Of a stretch of 64,000 nucleotides of DNA, positions 51,255 through 59,691 are shown in pieces. The position numbers and the translations under genes are program-made. Numbering within the stretch: the first letter of the stretch is position 1; each line of letters opens with the position of its first letter. The notes under the pieces were generated by a model. It was not told where the DNA came from. It did not search any database and worked only from the letters and a program-made list of their open reading frames with translations. The DNA is taken from positions 194,006-258,005 of the forward strand of contig JBBFLV010000004.1 of the NCBI GenBank assembly GCA_037478835.1, given 5' to 3'. The DNA is from 630D-37 sp037478835 (GTDB taxonomy: Bacteria; Chloroflexota; Anaerolineae; Anaerolineales; Villigracilaceae).

Positions 51255-52670
51255 TTAGCGGGGTGGATGTTCGCGTAGCAGGGCGTTGTAAAGATTGAGA
51301 TATTCCTGCGCGGCATGCGACCAGGAAAAATCGCGGCTCATGGCGTAGCGTTGCATAGCTTTCCATTCCGGTCGGGAATAAACGGCAAGGGCGCGTTCGA
51401 GCGCCTGTTTCAGTTCCTGCGGATCGGCTTCGTAGAAGAGAAATCCGCTGCGGCCGTCTTCGATGGTATCTTTCAACCCGCCGGTTGCTCGCGCCAGCGG
51501 TAAATTCCCGTAACGCATGGCGATCATCTGGGCAATGCCACAGGGTTCGTAACGAGAAGGCATCAGGAAGAGATCGCCTCCGGCATAGATGCGGCGTGCC
51601 AGGGCGGCATCGAAGCGCAAAAGGACACGCACACGCTGCGGGAACTCCTGCTCTAGACGCTGCAATTCGGCTTCCAGTTGTAGATCGCCGGTGCCGAGGA
51701 AGACGGCTTGCCAGGGAAGGTTGGCACTTTGGCGCAAGGCTTCGATGACCAGGTCAATTCCTTTCTGGAAATCGATGCGCGAGACCATGCTCAAAAGGGG
51801 TGTTTCCGGCTCAAAGGCGAGGCCGAGTTCTTGGAGCAAGTGACGCTTGTTCTCTACCCGTTGTTCGAGCGTTTCGGGTGAAAACGGCGCTGCCAGAGCC
51901 GTATCGTGTGCCGGATCAAATGTTTCGGTATCCAGGCCGTTTAAGATACCGTGGAGATCGTTCAGGCGGGAAAGCAGGAAAGTTTCTAAGCCGCAGCCGT
52001 GTTCGGGGGTCAGGATTTCGCGAGCATAGGTGGGGGAAACGGTCACCAGCGTATCGGCGGCCCAAAGTCCTAAAGGCAGAGGGCGCTGTTGTGCCCATTC
52101 CGGCAGGTTGGTGGATGGTTGGGGGAAATGGTAGGCCTCGAGCAGCTCGCCGATCTCCGGACCGGAAAACGGCAAGTTGTGGATGGTGAGCAAGGTGCGA
52201 AGGTTTGATCCCTTGGTTTCCCGATAGAAATACACTCCCAAAGCCGCCAGTGCCGTGTGCCAATCGTTTAAGTGCAGAATGTGAGGAGACCATTCTTCCA
52301 GATGGGCAAATTCGAGGATCGCTAATGAGAAGAAGACGTATTTCTCGGCATCCAAACGCGGATCGCGCGAATAAACCGGGCCGGCGGCGCGGATCGGGTC
52401 ACCGTCGATCAGATAAAGCACAAGGTTGGAGTGACGAGTTTCCAGTACCTGCACTTCTTGAAAGGTGTCACGATAGCGCAGGTTGAAGGAGGTCAGCGGC
52501 AGGGCATTGAGATTTTCTAGGACAGCATGACGTGGCAAAATCAGGCGCACTTCCACATCTTCCAATTCGTTCAAAGCCCGCGGCAGCGCACCGGCTACAT
52601 CGCCCAGTCCCCCGATCTTTACCCAGGGTGCGGCCTCGGCGGCGGCGAACAGAACTCGGATTGGACTCAT
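51255..52670 (-). CDS. glgA: Glycogen synthase
   Basis: GT5 enzyme extending alpha-1,4-glucan from ADP-glucose. The 471-residue product has the N-terminal 'FAAAEAAPWVKIGGLGDVAG' with the KxGGL ADP-glucose motif, 'HLNDWHTALAALGVYFY', 'SMVSRIDFQKGIDLVIEAL' and the C-terminal 'LFLMPSRYEPCGIAQMIAMR' with the catalytic Glu. No ribosome site precedes the ATG at 52670. A -10 box (TAAAAT on the minus strand, 52682-52677) ends 6 nt before it, predicting a leaderless mRNA. Confidence 0.95.
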   Translation of the reverse strand: MSPIRVLFAAAEAAPWVKIGGLGDVAGALPRALNELEDVEVRLILPRHAVLENLNALPLTSFNLRYRDTFQEVQVLETRHSNLVLYLIDGDPIRAAGPVYSRDPRLDAEKYVFFSLAILEFAHLEEWSPHILHLNDWHTALAALGVYFYRETKGSNLRTLLTIHNLPFSGPEIGELLEAYHFPQPSTNLPEWAQQRPLPLGLWAADTLVTVSPTYAREILTPEHGCGLETFLLSRLNDLHGILNGLDTETFDPAHDTALAAPFSPETLEQRVENKRHLLQELGLAFEPETPLLSMVSRIDFQKGIDLVIEALRQSANLPWQAVFLGTGDLQLEAELQRLEQEFPQRVRVLLRFDAALARRIYAGGDLFLMPSRYEPCGIAQMIAMRYGNLPLARATGGLKDTIEDGRSGFLFYEADPQELKQALERALAVYSRPEWKAMQRYAMSRDFSWSHAAQEYLNLYNALLREHPPR

Positions 52671-52727
52671 GGGTGTATTTTACTGCATCCGTTGTAACTT
52701 TTACGGCATTGCTGTATCTAAAACGGT

Positions 52728-52940
52728 GTGACAGAGCAAAAACATTCGCCCTCTCCTCTTTCCGACTTTGAGCGTTTGCTGCTTCAAGGCGTGGAGCCTG
52801 CGGAGCGACCGACGATCGTCTATAAAGTCGGTGATCTCTGCCCACAGTGCGGCCGGGGAAAACTGGAGTACAATGGAACCCTCGACCTAGAATGCCCGGC
52901 CTGTGGCTACATTGTCGGTGGAGGGGGCGGGTGTACCTGA
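52728..52940 (+). CDS. Small zinc-ribbon protein
   Basis: The 70-residue product has an N-terminal helix-like stretch ('SPLSDFERLLLQGVEPAERP') and two CxxC pairs, 'DLCPQCGRGKLEYNG' and 'LECPACGYIVGGGGGCT', forming a rubredoxin/zinc-ribbon knuckle with one more Cys at the end. Start is GTG at 52728. TTGTAA (52692) and TATCTA (52715), spaced 17 nt, suggest a transcript starting at or next to this codon. It stands divergent to glgA and 47 nt before the PDO gene. Confidence 0.65.
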   Translation: MTEQKHSPSPLSDFERLLLQGVEPAERPTIVYKVGDLCPQCGRGKLEYNGTLDLECPACGYIVGGGGGCT

Positions 52941-52987
52941 TAACCCCAAATTTTTTGCCCCGTGTGGGCAGTTAAGGAGAGTGACAT

Positions 52988-53653
52988 ATGAAACTACTAA
53001 ACGAAAGTATCACCCAACAGGTGCGGGAGGTCTTTGAAGGCCTGCAACATCCTGTTCACATCCTCTTCTTCGGCCGCAAGAGCGGTTGCGAATACTGTGA
53101 AGAGACGCAACAGTTGCTGGAAGAGGTCACGGCGCTTTCGGATAAGCTCAGCCTGAGCGTTTACGATCTGGATGCCGATTCGGATGTGGCCCAACTTTAT
53201 CAGGTGGATAAGGCGCCCGGCATTGTCATTGCGGCCAAAGAAGGAGATCAGATCACCGATCTGGGCATTCGCTATGCCGGCATCCCTTCCGGCCACGAAT
53301 TTACGTCCCTGATCCAGGACATCTTGATCGTCTCTAGCCGCGATTCCGGCCTCAGCCAGAGCACGCGCGAGTTCCTGCGTTCGTTGGATAAGCCGCTCCA
53401 TTTGCAGGTGTTCGTCACGCCTACCTGTCCCTACTGTCCGCGTGCTGTGGTCCTGGCGCATATGATGGCGATGGAGAACCCCAAGATGATCCGTGCCGAG
53501 ATGATCGAGGCGCTGGAATTTCCGGAGCTGGCGGATAAATACGGCGTCAGCGGTGTGCCGCATACCACGATCAACGATGGGAAGGGAACGGTGATCGGGG
53601 CCGTGCCGGAGACCCACCTGCTGACGGAGATCCGTGCCGCGTTGGCTCGTTGA
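52988..53653 (+). CDS. Protein disulfide oxidoreductase, two thioredoxin folds
   Basis: PDO-type (glutaredoxin-like) dithiol enzyme typical of thermophiles. The 221-residue product has two thioredoxin folds, each with a CxxC: 'KSGCEYCEETQQL' (Cys34, Cys37) and 'VTPTCPYCPRAVVL' (Cys147, Cys150), and the cis-Pro loop 'YGVSGVPHTTIND' in the second. It lacks a signal peptide and is cytoplasmic. AAGGAGA lies before the ATG. It opens a chain of redox genes, and VKOR at 60929 could supply the membrane oxidant. Confidence 0.88.
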   Translation: MKLLNESITQQVREVFEGLQHPVHILFFGRKSGCEYCEETQQLLEEVTALSDKLSLSVYDLDADSDVAQLYQVDKAPGIVIAAKEGDQITDLGIRYAGIPSGHEFTSLIQDILIVSSRDSGLSQSTREFLRSLDKPLHLQVFVTPTCPYCPRAVVLAHMMAMENPKMIRAEMIEALEFPELADKYGVSGVPHTTINDGKGTVIGAVPETHLLTEIRAALAR

Positions 53654-53661
53654 GGTGATCC

Positions 53662-54036
53662 ATGAGCACCGTGCGCATTGCGGCGGTAACCGAAGATGGG
53701 GAGCGCCTTTCCGCCCATTTTGGAATGGCGCCCCTTTATCGTGTCTTCACCATCGAGAATGGGCAGATCGTGGCCGAAGAGGTACGTCAGAAGCCGCATC
53801 ATCTCCATCACCCTCATGAGAACGGGCACGATCAGCCTCATTTCCATGCCGATATGTTCGCTCCGATCGGCGATTGTCAGGTGTTGCTGGTGGGTGGGAT
53901 GGGCGAACCGGCCTATCGCAAAGCGTTGGCTGCCGGATTGCAAGTGATCCTTGTCGGAGGTCCCATCCGCGAAGCAGTGATGGCCTATCTCCAGGGCACG
54001 CTCGAAAGCGATCTCCGTCGCATTCATCATCGCTGA
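53662..54036 (+). CDS. NifX/dinitrogenase cofactor-domain protein with His-rich insert
   Basis: The 124-residue product belongs to the dinitrogenase iron-molybdenum cofactor (NifB-C/NifX) fold: 'VRIAAVTEDGERLSAHFGMA', 'LYRVFTIENGQIV' and 'DCQVLLVGGMGEPAYRKALA'. Inserted in the middle is a histidine-rich stretch ('HHLHHPHENGHDQPHFH') with about nine His, likely binding a transition metal. No nif genes lie nearby, so a role in metal or cluster handling, not nitrogen fixation, is more likely. It sits 8 nt after the PDO gene and 9 nt before the TlpA-like gene. Confidence 0.82.
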   Translation: MSTVRIAAVTEDGERLSAHFGMAPLYRVFTIENGQIVAEEVRQKPHHLHHPHENGHDQPHFHADMFAPIGDCQVLLVGGMGEPAYRKALAAGLQVILVGGPIREAVMAYLQGTLESDLRRIHHR

Positions 54037-54045
54037 GAGGGAAAA

Positions 54046-54645
54046 ATGAGCAGAGCGCATGCTGTGAAGAAGAGGAAAAAGAGCGTGAATCGGGCGGCGC
54101 CTTCAGGAACTTCGCTGACGCTCATCTTCGTCGGCGCGGCTCTGATCGTGATCGGTGTGATCGCCATGGTTGCTCTTAGCCGCCCGGCCCAAACCGAGAG
54201 CGAGCAAGTTTCCGCCGTGCCGGCCCAGGTTGAGTTTGCGGCTCCCTCCCTGACCTTGAGCGATCTGCAGGGCACGCCGCGTGCTTTGAGCGATTACCGC
54301 GGACAGGTTGTGTTGGTTAACTTGTGGGCTACCTGGTGTCCACCTTGTAAAGCGGAAATGCCCACCTTGGATGCCTATTATCAGGCCCATCGCAAGGAAG
54401 GCTTTACTTTGATCGCCATCAATGCCGGCGACCCGGCCGAGCTGGTGCAAGAATTTGTCAAACAGTATCAACTCAGCCTGCCGGTCTGGCTCGATCCGCA
54501 GAACGAGGCCTCCCGTGTTTTTCAGGTGATGAGCTACCCGTCCTCGTTTGTGATCGATCGCCAGGGTGTTGTGCGTCTGGCTTGGGTGGGCGCGATCACC
54601 CGGAATATGCTCGAAAAGTACGTTACCCCACTGATAGGAGAGTAG
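54046..54645 (+). CDS. TlpA/ResA-like thioredoxin, membrane anchored
   Basis: Extracytoplasmic thiol-disulfide protein. The 199-residue product has a basic N-terminus, one membrane helix (about 24-44) and a thioredoxin domain with the redox pair Cys98/Cys101 in 'LWATWCPPCKAEMPTLDAY' and the cis-Pro region 'YPSSFVIDRQG'. Similar ResA/TlpA proteins reduce apocytochromes or other exported thiols, which would fit the cytochrome oxidase here, but the partner is unknown. It is 9 nt after the NifX-like gene and 4 nt before the OsmC gene. Confidence 0.9.
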   Translation: MSRAHAVKKRKKSVNRAAPSGTSLTLIFVGAALIVIGVIAMVALSRPAQTESEQVSAVPAQVEFAAPSLTLSDLQGTPRALSDYRGQVVLVNLWATWCPPCKAEMPTLDAYYQAHRKEGFTLIAINAGDPAELVQEFVKQYQLSLPVWLDPQNEASRVFQVMSYPSSFVIDRQGVVRLAWVGAITRNMLEKYVTPLIGE

Positions 54646-54649
54646 CTTT

Positions 54650-55114
54650 ATGGAGGCAAAAGTCACCTGGAAAGGACGATTAACGTTCGATGCGGTCTCC
54701 GATTCCGGCTTCCCGGTGCGTCTGGATACGGACGAGGCCGTCGGCGGGAATAACAGCGGCATTCGTCCGATGGAACTGATGGCCATGAGTTTGGCCGGGT
54801 GTACGGCGATGGATGTGATCTCGATCCTGGAGAAAAAGCGCCAGCAAGTAACGGCCTTTGAAGTGCGCGTGCAGGCCGATCGGGCGACCGAGCACCCTAA
54901 AGTTTTCACCCATGCGGTGATTGAATATCACGTTACCGGGCACCAGGTGGACGAAGCGGCGGTTGTGCGTGCCATTGAGCTTTCGGCCACACGTTACTGC
55001 CCGGCGCAGGGAATGCTGGCACGCGTCATGCCGATCGAATTGCGCTATAAGATTTACGAAGAGGAAAACGGTGAGCGGCGGCTGGTGAAAGAGGGCGAAT
55101 ATCGTCCTGCGTGA
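54650..55114 (+). CDS. OsmC/Ohr-like peroxiredoxin
   Basis: Hydroperoxide-reducing protein of the OsmC family, 154 residues. The conserved cysteines are in 'SLAGCTAMDVISILEK' and 'SATRYCPAQGMLA'; 'ATEHPKVFTHAVIEYHV' is typical. It overlaps nothing but follows TlpA by 4 nt. Chaining with PDO and TlpA suggests a thiol-based peroxide or persulfide defence, with the dithiol donor unknown. Confidence 0.88.
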   Translation: MEAKVTWKGRLTFDAVSDSGFPVRLDTDEAVGGNNSGIRPMELMAMSLAGCTAMDVISILEKKRQQVTAFEVRVQADRATEHPKVFTHAVIEYHVTGHQVDEAAVVRAIELSATRYCPAQGMLARVMPIELRYKIYEEENGERRLVKEGEYRPA

Positions 55115-55231
55115 GGTGTTGTGGGCACCTCTGCTCTTGGCAGGCGCGTTCGGTATCCGGTTCTGTGGTTAAATCGAGAGGCGCGTCATTGTGACCGGAT
55201 TGGCAGTATGTTCAAAAAGGGCCAAATTTGT

Positions 55232-55260
55232 TTGACAATTTTGTCACAACGTATTATAAT
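55232..55260 (+). promoter_or_regulatory. Consensus promoter of the S1-domain gene
   Basis: Perfect TTGACA (55232-55237), a 17-nt spacer and perfect TATAAT (55255-55260), an ideal housekeeping promoter. The start near 55267 leaves a leader of about 88 nt before the ATG at 55355. Confidence 0.9.
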
Positions 55261-55354
55261 CAATTGCTGGCCTGCTACAGGAAACAACCGGCGCGCATTG
55301 CATGGTGCGAAGAAAAATGCGCCGTAAATTATTTGTCAAAAGAAGGAGAAAACC

Positions 55355-56062
55355 ATGGAAATTCTTGAATTGCCTGCCCTCGCCCCGAAAACGAAGTTAT
55401 CCGGTACTGTGATCAAAACCTCACTCGCGGGTGCCATTGTTGACATCGGTCAACCGGTGCCGGGAGTGATTCATATTTCTCAATTGCGTAAAGACCCGCC
55501 TGTCAATCGTGTGGAAGAGGTCGTGCAGGTGGGACAAAAAGTAGAAGTTTGGGTTAAGCGCGTGCGCAATGACCGCATCGAATTGACGATGATCGAGCCG
55601 TTGGCTTTAGAGTGGAAAGAAATGAAACCCGGCATGGTGGTCAAGGGGAAGGTTGTGCGCATCGAAAGCTACGGTGCTTTTGTCGAGATCGGTGCCGAAC
55701 GTCCGGCTTTGATCCACATCAGCGAGATGGCGCACCACTTTGTCAAGCATCCCAGTGAAGTGGTGAAAGAAGGCGATGAGATCGAGGCCGTGTTGTTGAG
55801 CGCCGATCGGCGCAAAAAGCAAATTCGCCTGAGTATCAAGGCGCTGCAGCCGCAGCCAGTCGTCGAAGAAGTTCCGGTGGCCGAAGCGCCAAAACCGGAA
55901 CGGGCGGCGAAGGGCAAGAAGGCCAAAAAGGCGGTGGCCCAAGAACAAGAAAAGCACGAAGCGGAAGAGCAATCTACCACCGAATTGACCGCAATGCAGA
56001 TTGCTTGGATGGAAGCGCTGGAGCGAGCTAAGGCACGTAAGAAAGAAGTGGCACTGAATTAG
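55355..56062 (+). CDS. S1 RNA-binding domain protein
   Basis: Cytoplasmic RNA-binding protein of 235 residues. Two S1/OB domains: residues about 14-75 ('KLSGTVIKTSLAGAIVDIG', 'GVIHISQLR', 'GQKVEVWVKRVRNDRIEL') and about 90-160 ('GMVVKGKVVRIESYGAFVEI', 'LIHISEMAHH', 'EIEAVLLSADRRKKQIRLS'). The C-terminal 60 residues are Lys/Glu/Ala-rich and disordered. It resembles the C-terminal part of ribosomal S1 or YhgF-type proteins, but the short two-repeat form is not specific. A strong promoter and a terminator (56089-56125) frame it as a single-gene unit. Confidence 0.88.
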   Translation: MEILELPALAPKTKLSGTVIKTSLAGAIVDIGQPVPGVIHISQLRKDPPVNRVEEVVQVGQKVEVWVKRVRNDRIELTMIEPLALEWKEMKPGMVVKGKVVRIESYGAFVEIGAERPALIHISEMAHHFVKHPSEVVKEGDEIEAVLLSADRRKKQIRLSIKALQPQPVVEEVPVAEAPKPERAAKGKKAKKAVAQEQEKHEAEEQSTTELTAMQIAWMEALERAKARKKEVALN

Positions 56063-56088
56063 AGAGTTTCATGGCAGCCTCCTGGAAA

Positions 56089-56125
56089 AAGGACGCAGAG
56101 GGATCCTCTGCGTCCTTCGATTTTT
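56089..56125 (+). terminator. Intrinsic terminator
   Basis: AAGGACGCAGAGG (56089-56101) pairs with CCTCTGCGTCCTT (56105-56117) with a short loop; TTTTT follows at 56121-56125. It lies just behind the S1-domain gene. Confidence 0.95.
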
Positions 56126-56192
56126 AGCCCTGGTTTGACAAGCACTTCAGTGGTGCGAGCGTACTCTCTGTAACTGTAACCGAGCCATTGTG

Positions 56193-57050
56193 CTAGATCA
56201 TCTTTCGCTCGGCCAGGAAGTCCAGCACCTTCTCATTGACCTGTTGCGGATGGCACTGGTGAACGATATGGGCACAACGTGGGAATGAAACCCCTTTTGC
56301 AGTAGGGATCAGGTCTAGCAAGTGCTTAAACGAGAGCGGATCGAGTGTCTGATCCCGCTCCCCCCAAAGCAGCAGCGTCGGGACGCGAATGTGTTTGAGT
56401 TCAGGCTCCAGATTGCGGATCGTGCGGGGGAGGTTGTAGATGCCGGGTGCGGCGCGTTTGTAGTCCCAGGCGCTTTGGGCGCGAATATGTTCCGGCAGGA
56501 TGTGATCGATATTCCCCTTTTCCCAGCGTAGGCTGGTGAGATCGACCAGCAGGCGAAAGACCCAATAGGGGGTTCGTTCAAGCCAATCCGTGTTCTTGAT
56601 CGGATAGCGCAGGAACCGTTGGAGCGGACGGGAGAGCTGTGCCAGCGAGTAAAAAGGGTTGATGAGTACCAATCCGCTTAGGCGCTCTGGGAAGCGCAGT
56701 GCATATTCGAGCGCCATATATCCGCCCAGCGAATGACCGATGAGGATTTGATTGCGGGGTGGGGCTTCTTGTTCCCACCAGCGCCGCCAGTGCTGAAAGG
56801 CATTTTCGGCCGTATAGGCGCTCGCCGTTTTGGGCTTGGCGCTCTCTCCGTGACCGAGCAGATCGCAGGCATAAGCGGCAAAACCGGCGGCGGCGACGGC
56901 GGGGAGCAAATCGTCCCAATCGTGCAAAGAGGCGGCCAGGCCATGGATCATCAGCACTGGCCGGCCTTCTCCCCGGCGAACAAAATTCACTTTGTGATCG
57001 GGTAGCGAGGCATGGGTTTCAGCCTGAAGAGCGTTCCAAAGATTGTTCAT
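56193..57050 (-). CDS. Alpha/beta hydrolase
   Basis: Serine hydrolase of 285 residues. The oxyanion loop is 'VLMIHGLAASLHDWDDL', the nucleophile elbow 'LIGHSLGGYMALEY', the acid Asp in 'LLWGERDQTLDPLSF', and the His in 'FPRCAHIVHQCHP'. The substrate is unknown. Its first 32 nt overlap the end of the hydrolase-acyl-CoA ligase gene, so both are probably translated together. Its catalytic domain resembles the N-terminal domain of that neighbour. Confidence 0.85.
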   Translation of the reverse strand: MNNLWNALQAETHASLPDHKVNFVRRGEGRPVLMIHGLAASLHDWDDLLPAVAAAGFAAYACDLLGHGESAKPKTASAYTAENAFQHWRRWWEQEAPPRNQILIGHSLGGYMALEYALRFPERLSGLVLINPFYSLAQLSRPLQRFLRYPIKNTDWLERTPYWVFRLLVDLTSLRWEKGNIDHILPEHIRAQSAWDYKRAAPGIYNLPRTIRNLEPELKHIRVPTLLLWGERDQTLDPLSFKHLLDLIPTAKGVSFPRCAHIVHQCHPQQVNEKVLDFLAERKMI

Positions 57051-59493
57051 AGCGTTTAATCAACTCACGACGTAAGACTTTGCCGATAAAAGTGCGCGGA
57101 AAATCGTCTACAAAGAAGACGGCGCGCGGCACCAGCTCCGGCGGCAACCGGCGTTGACAGTAACCCAGGATGGCTTCGCTGCTTGGACGATCGGGGGTGG
57201 TAATGACGAATGCGATCGCTTGCCCGGCAACTGCAACAACGACGGCCTCTTTGATCTGCGGTATCTCATAGAGCACTTCCTCCACATCGCGCGGGAAGAC
57301 CGGCCGTCTTAGGTTTCCAGGATACCACATATCGGCCTTGCGCGCAATGATTCGGAAGTAACCATCTTCGTCCATTTGGGCAATATCGCCGGTGAGCAGC
57401 CAGCCATCCTCATCGAGCACGCGCGCCGTTTCCTGGGGATTCTTCCAGTAACCGAGCATGACCTGTGGGCCGCGCACGGCCAGCTCACCGATTTGGCCGC
57501 GGCGCACTTCGCGTCGACCCTTCCGCAGGTCTACGACGCGTGCTTCGGTCGAGGGCAATGGGATGCCGATACTGCCGGCTTTGCGCAATCCGTTTAACGG
57601 GTTGGCGTGGGTCACGGGGGAGGCTTCGGTCAGGCCGTAGCCTTCGATCAGCCGGCCGCGCGTCAGCTTTTCAAACGCTTCCTGGACCTCCACCGGCAGC
57701 GGCGCCGATCCGCTGATGCATACTTTGATCGAAGAAATCCCATAGCGCCGCGCACCGCGCGTGGCGTTGATCGCCATATACATGGAAGGTACACCGGGAA
57801 AAATGGTCGGACGGTGGCGGCGAATGCTTTCGAGGATGTGTTGCACTTGGAATTGGGGCTCCAGGATCAGCGCGGCGCCCAGGGCAATCGGCGTGTTGAG
57901 CGCCGTGGTGAGCCCGTAGCTATGGGAAAAGGGAAGGACGCACAGGAAACGTTCTTTTCCCTCCTGCGCGTTGGGCATCCAGTGACGCGTCTGCAGCGCG
58001 TTGGCGACCAGATTGCGATGGGAGAGAACCACGCCGCGCGCCTGCGCCGTAGTGCCGCCCGTATACTGGATCACGGCCATATCTTCAGGTGCTACCGCCA
58101 CGGAGGGCGCGAGCGCGGATTGACCGTTGACCCAGCGACGATACTTCAGCGCGCCTTCCAGCTTCAAGCCGCGATTTCGCCAGCGAGCCGGCCAACGTTT
58201 GGTCGCCGGCAGTAGATCGGCGGCGTCCGTCAGGATCAGATGAGGGACAATGCCGCTGTTCAGCAGCTGACGTGCCATCCCGATCCATAGGTTGAGCGTC
58301 ACCACCACACTGACTTCGGCTTCCTGCAGCTGGCGCAAAGTCTCTTCCGGATCGGTTAGCGGGGGGACGAAGACGGCAACGCAGCCGGCGCGCAGGGTGC
58401 CGTAAAACGCGATCACGGCCTGGGGGATGTTCGGCAGCAGAATCCCGACGCGTGCCCCTTTTCCCAGCCCCATGCCGAGCAGCGCGTTGGCGAAGCGATT
58501 CACTTCTCGATCGAGCTGCTGGTAGGTCCATGTGTGCCCATGGAAGATCATCGCCGGGCGATGCGGGAAACGACGTACGGCGGATTCTAGCAAGGTGGGC
58601 AACGGGATCGAGGGGATGGCGATGGTATAAGGCACGCCGGCCTCGTAATGCACCAGCCACGGACGTTCGCGGCGTAGCGCTTCTCGTCCTTTTCCCGGCA
58701 CCGGCTTGCCTTCTTCTCGCCAGGAACGCTGCTGCTCGCCGGCAAGAAAGCGCTCGATGGCGCGTCGCACGGCCTCGTGACGCTCCAGCATCAGCATGTG
58801 TCCCGATGCGCCGATATCGGCTTCTTGCGCGCCGGGGATGAGGTGGACGACTTCCTCAAAGAGCGGTCGCTCAAAGACCAGATCGCGATGGCCGCGCAAG
58901 ACCAGGGTCGGCACTTTGAGGCGGGGGAAGGCCTCGTATCCGGACCATTTCACCACCGATTGACGATAGAAGGGTTTGAGCACGTAAGGGGGTGCTGAAA
59001 GCCATTGACGGGTGAAGCGTTCGGCGATGTGGAGCATCCAATCCGGCAGGTATAAGCCGAGACGGTAGAGCCAATTGAAACGGAAACGCGCTGTCGTCGC
59101 CAGCAGGATCAAAGCTTCCAGGTGATCGGGGTGGCGTAAGGCATATTCGGTGGCCAGCGCTCCGCCGAACGAATGCCCCACCAGCACGAACGGACGAGCG
59201 ACGCCTAGGCTCTCCAGCGCCGTTTCTATATCTTTCAGCATGGTGTCCAGATCGTAGCCGGAAGCCGGCCGGTCAGATAGTCCATGGCCGCGCAGGTCCA
59301 GCGCGACCACCCGGTTCTCTACCGAGAAGCTTTGTAGCTGGTAGCGCCATTGGGAGGCTCTCCCGCCGAACCCGTGGATGAAGACAAAGGTGCGTTGAGG
59401 ATGTTCAGGGGAAATATCAATGGTCGAAAGGCGTACCAGGGGGGTGGAAGAGACTTGTACGGTCCGCCGATAAAGATCGAAATCCAAGTTCAT
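57019..59493 (-). CDS. Alpha/beta hydrolase fused to long-chain acyl-CoA ligase
   Basis: 824-residue fusion. Residues about 34-290 are an alpha/beta hydrolase ('FVFIHGFGGRASQW', nucleophile Ser108 in 'LVGHSFGGALATEY', His in 'ASGHMLMLERHEAV'). From about 330 it is an AMP-forming ligase of the FadD/LcfA type: P-loop 'VIQYTGGTTAQARGV', 'FPGVPSMYMAIN', 'VCISGSAPLPVEVQEAFEKL', 'GYGLTEASPVTHANPLNG', 'WLLTGDIAQMDEDGYF' and the catalytic Lys in 'FIGKVLRRELIKR'. Near the hinge the usual 'GYNVYPREVE' is replaced by 'NLRRPVFPRDVEEVL'. AAAGGAGG precedes the ATG at 59493. OleBC-type fusions have the same order, but the ligase half looks FadD-like. Confidence 0.85.
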   Translation of the reverse strand: MNLDFDLYRRTVQVSSTPLVRLSTIDISPEHPQRTFVFIHGFGGRASQWRYQLQSFSVENRVVALDLRGHGLSDRPASGYDLDTMLKDIETALESLGVARPFVLVGHSFGGALATEYALRHPDHLEALILLATTARFRFNWLYRLGLYLPDWMLHIAERFTRQWLSAPPYVLKPFYRQSVVKWSGYEAFPRLKVPTLVLRGHRDLVFERPLFEEVVHLIPGAQEADIGASGHMLMLERHEAVRRAIERFLAGEQQRSWREEGKPVPGKGREALRRERPWLVHYEAGVPYTIAIPSIPLPTLLESAVRRFPHRPAMIFHGHTWTYQQLDREVNRFANALLGMGLGKGARVGILLPNIPQAVIAFYGTLRAGCVAVFVPPLTDPEETLRQLQEAEVSVVVTLNLWIGMARQLLNSGIVPHLILTDAADLLPATKRWPARWRNRGLKLEGALKYRRWVNGQSALAPSVAVAPEDMAVIQYTGGTTAQARGVVLSHRNLVANALQTRHWMPNAQEGKERFLCVLPFSHSYGLTTALNTPIALGAALILEPQFQVQHILESIRRHRPTIFPGVPSMYMAINATRGARRYGISSIKVCISGSAPLPVEVQEAFEKLTRGRLIEGYGLTEASPVTHANPLNGLRKAGSIGIPLPSTEARVVDLRKGRREVRRGQIGELAVRGPQVMLGYWKNPQETARVLDEDGWLLTGDIAQMDEDGYFRIIARKADMWYPGNLRRPVFPRDVEEVLYEIPQIKEAVVVAVAGQAIAFVITTPDRPSSEAILGYCQRRLPPELVPRAVFFVDDFPRTFIGKVLRRELIKRYEQSLERSSG

Positions 59494-59691
59494 GGCTCCT
59501 CCTTTGGCGCGGGGAGAAAACAGTGGAAGGGGCGATAAAGTTTCGCTGAGTGTATTCGCGATGAGAGATGTTGTCAATATTCGGAGAAACGCCCGAAACC
59601 CGAAACGCCGAGGGCGCTTGTTTGTCAAGCGGCGCCAATCGCCCCGTTTTTCGGAGAAGAGATGGTATAATTCACCGCCTGGAGTGATACC

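Noticed and set aside
53662..54036. Evidence for nitrogen fixation from the NifX-like gene
   Set aside because: Such domains occur widely without nif genes; none are present here.
57019..59493. Assignment as OleBC (olefin biosynthesis)
   Set aside because: Same domain order, but the ligase half carries FadD/LcfA-like motifs and no oleA or oleD is adjacent.
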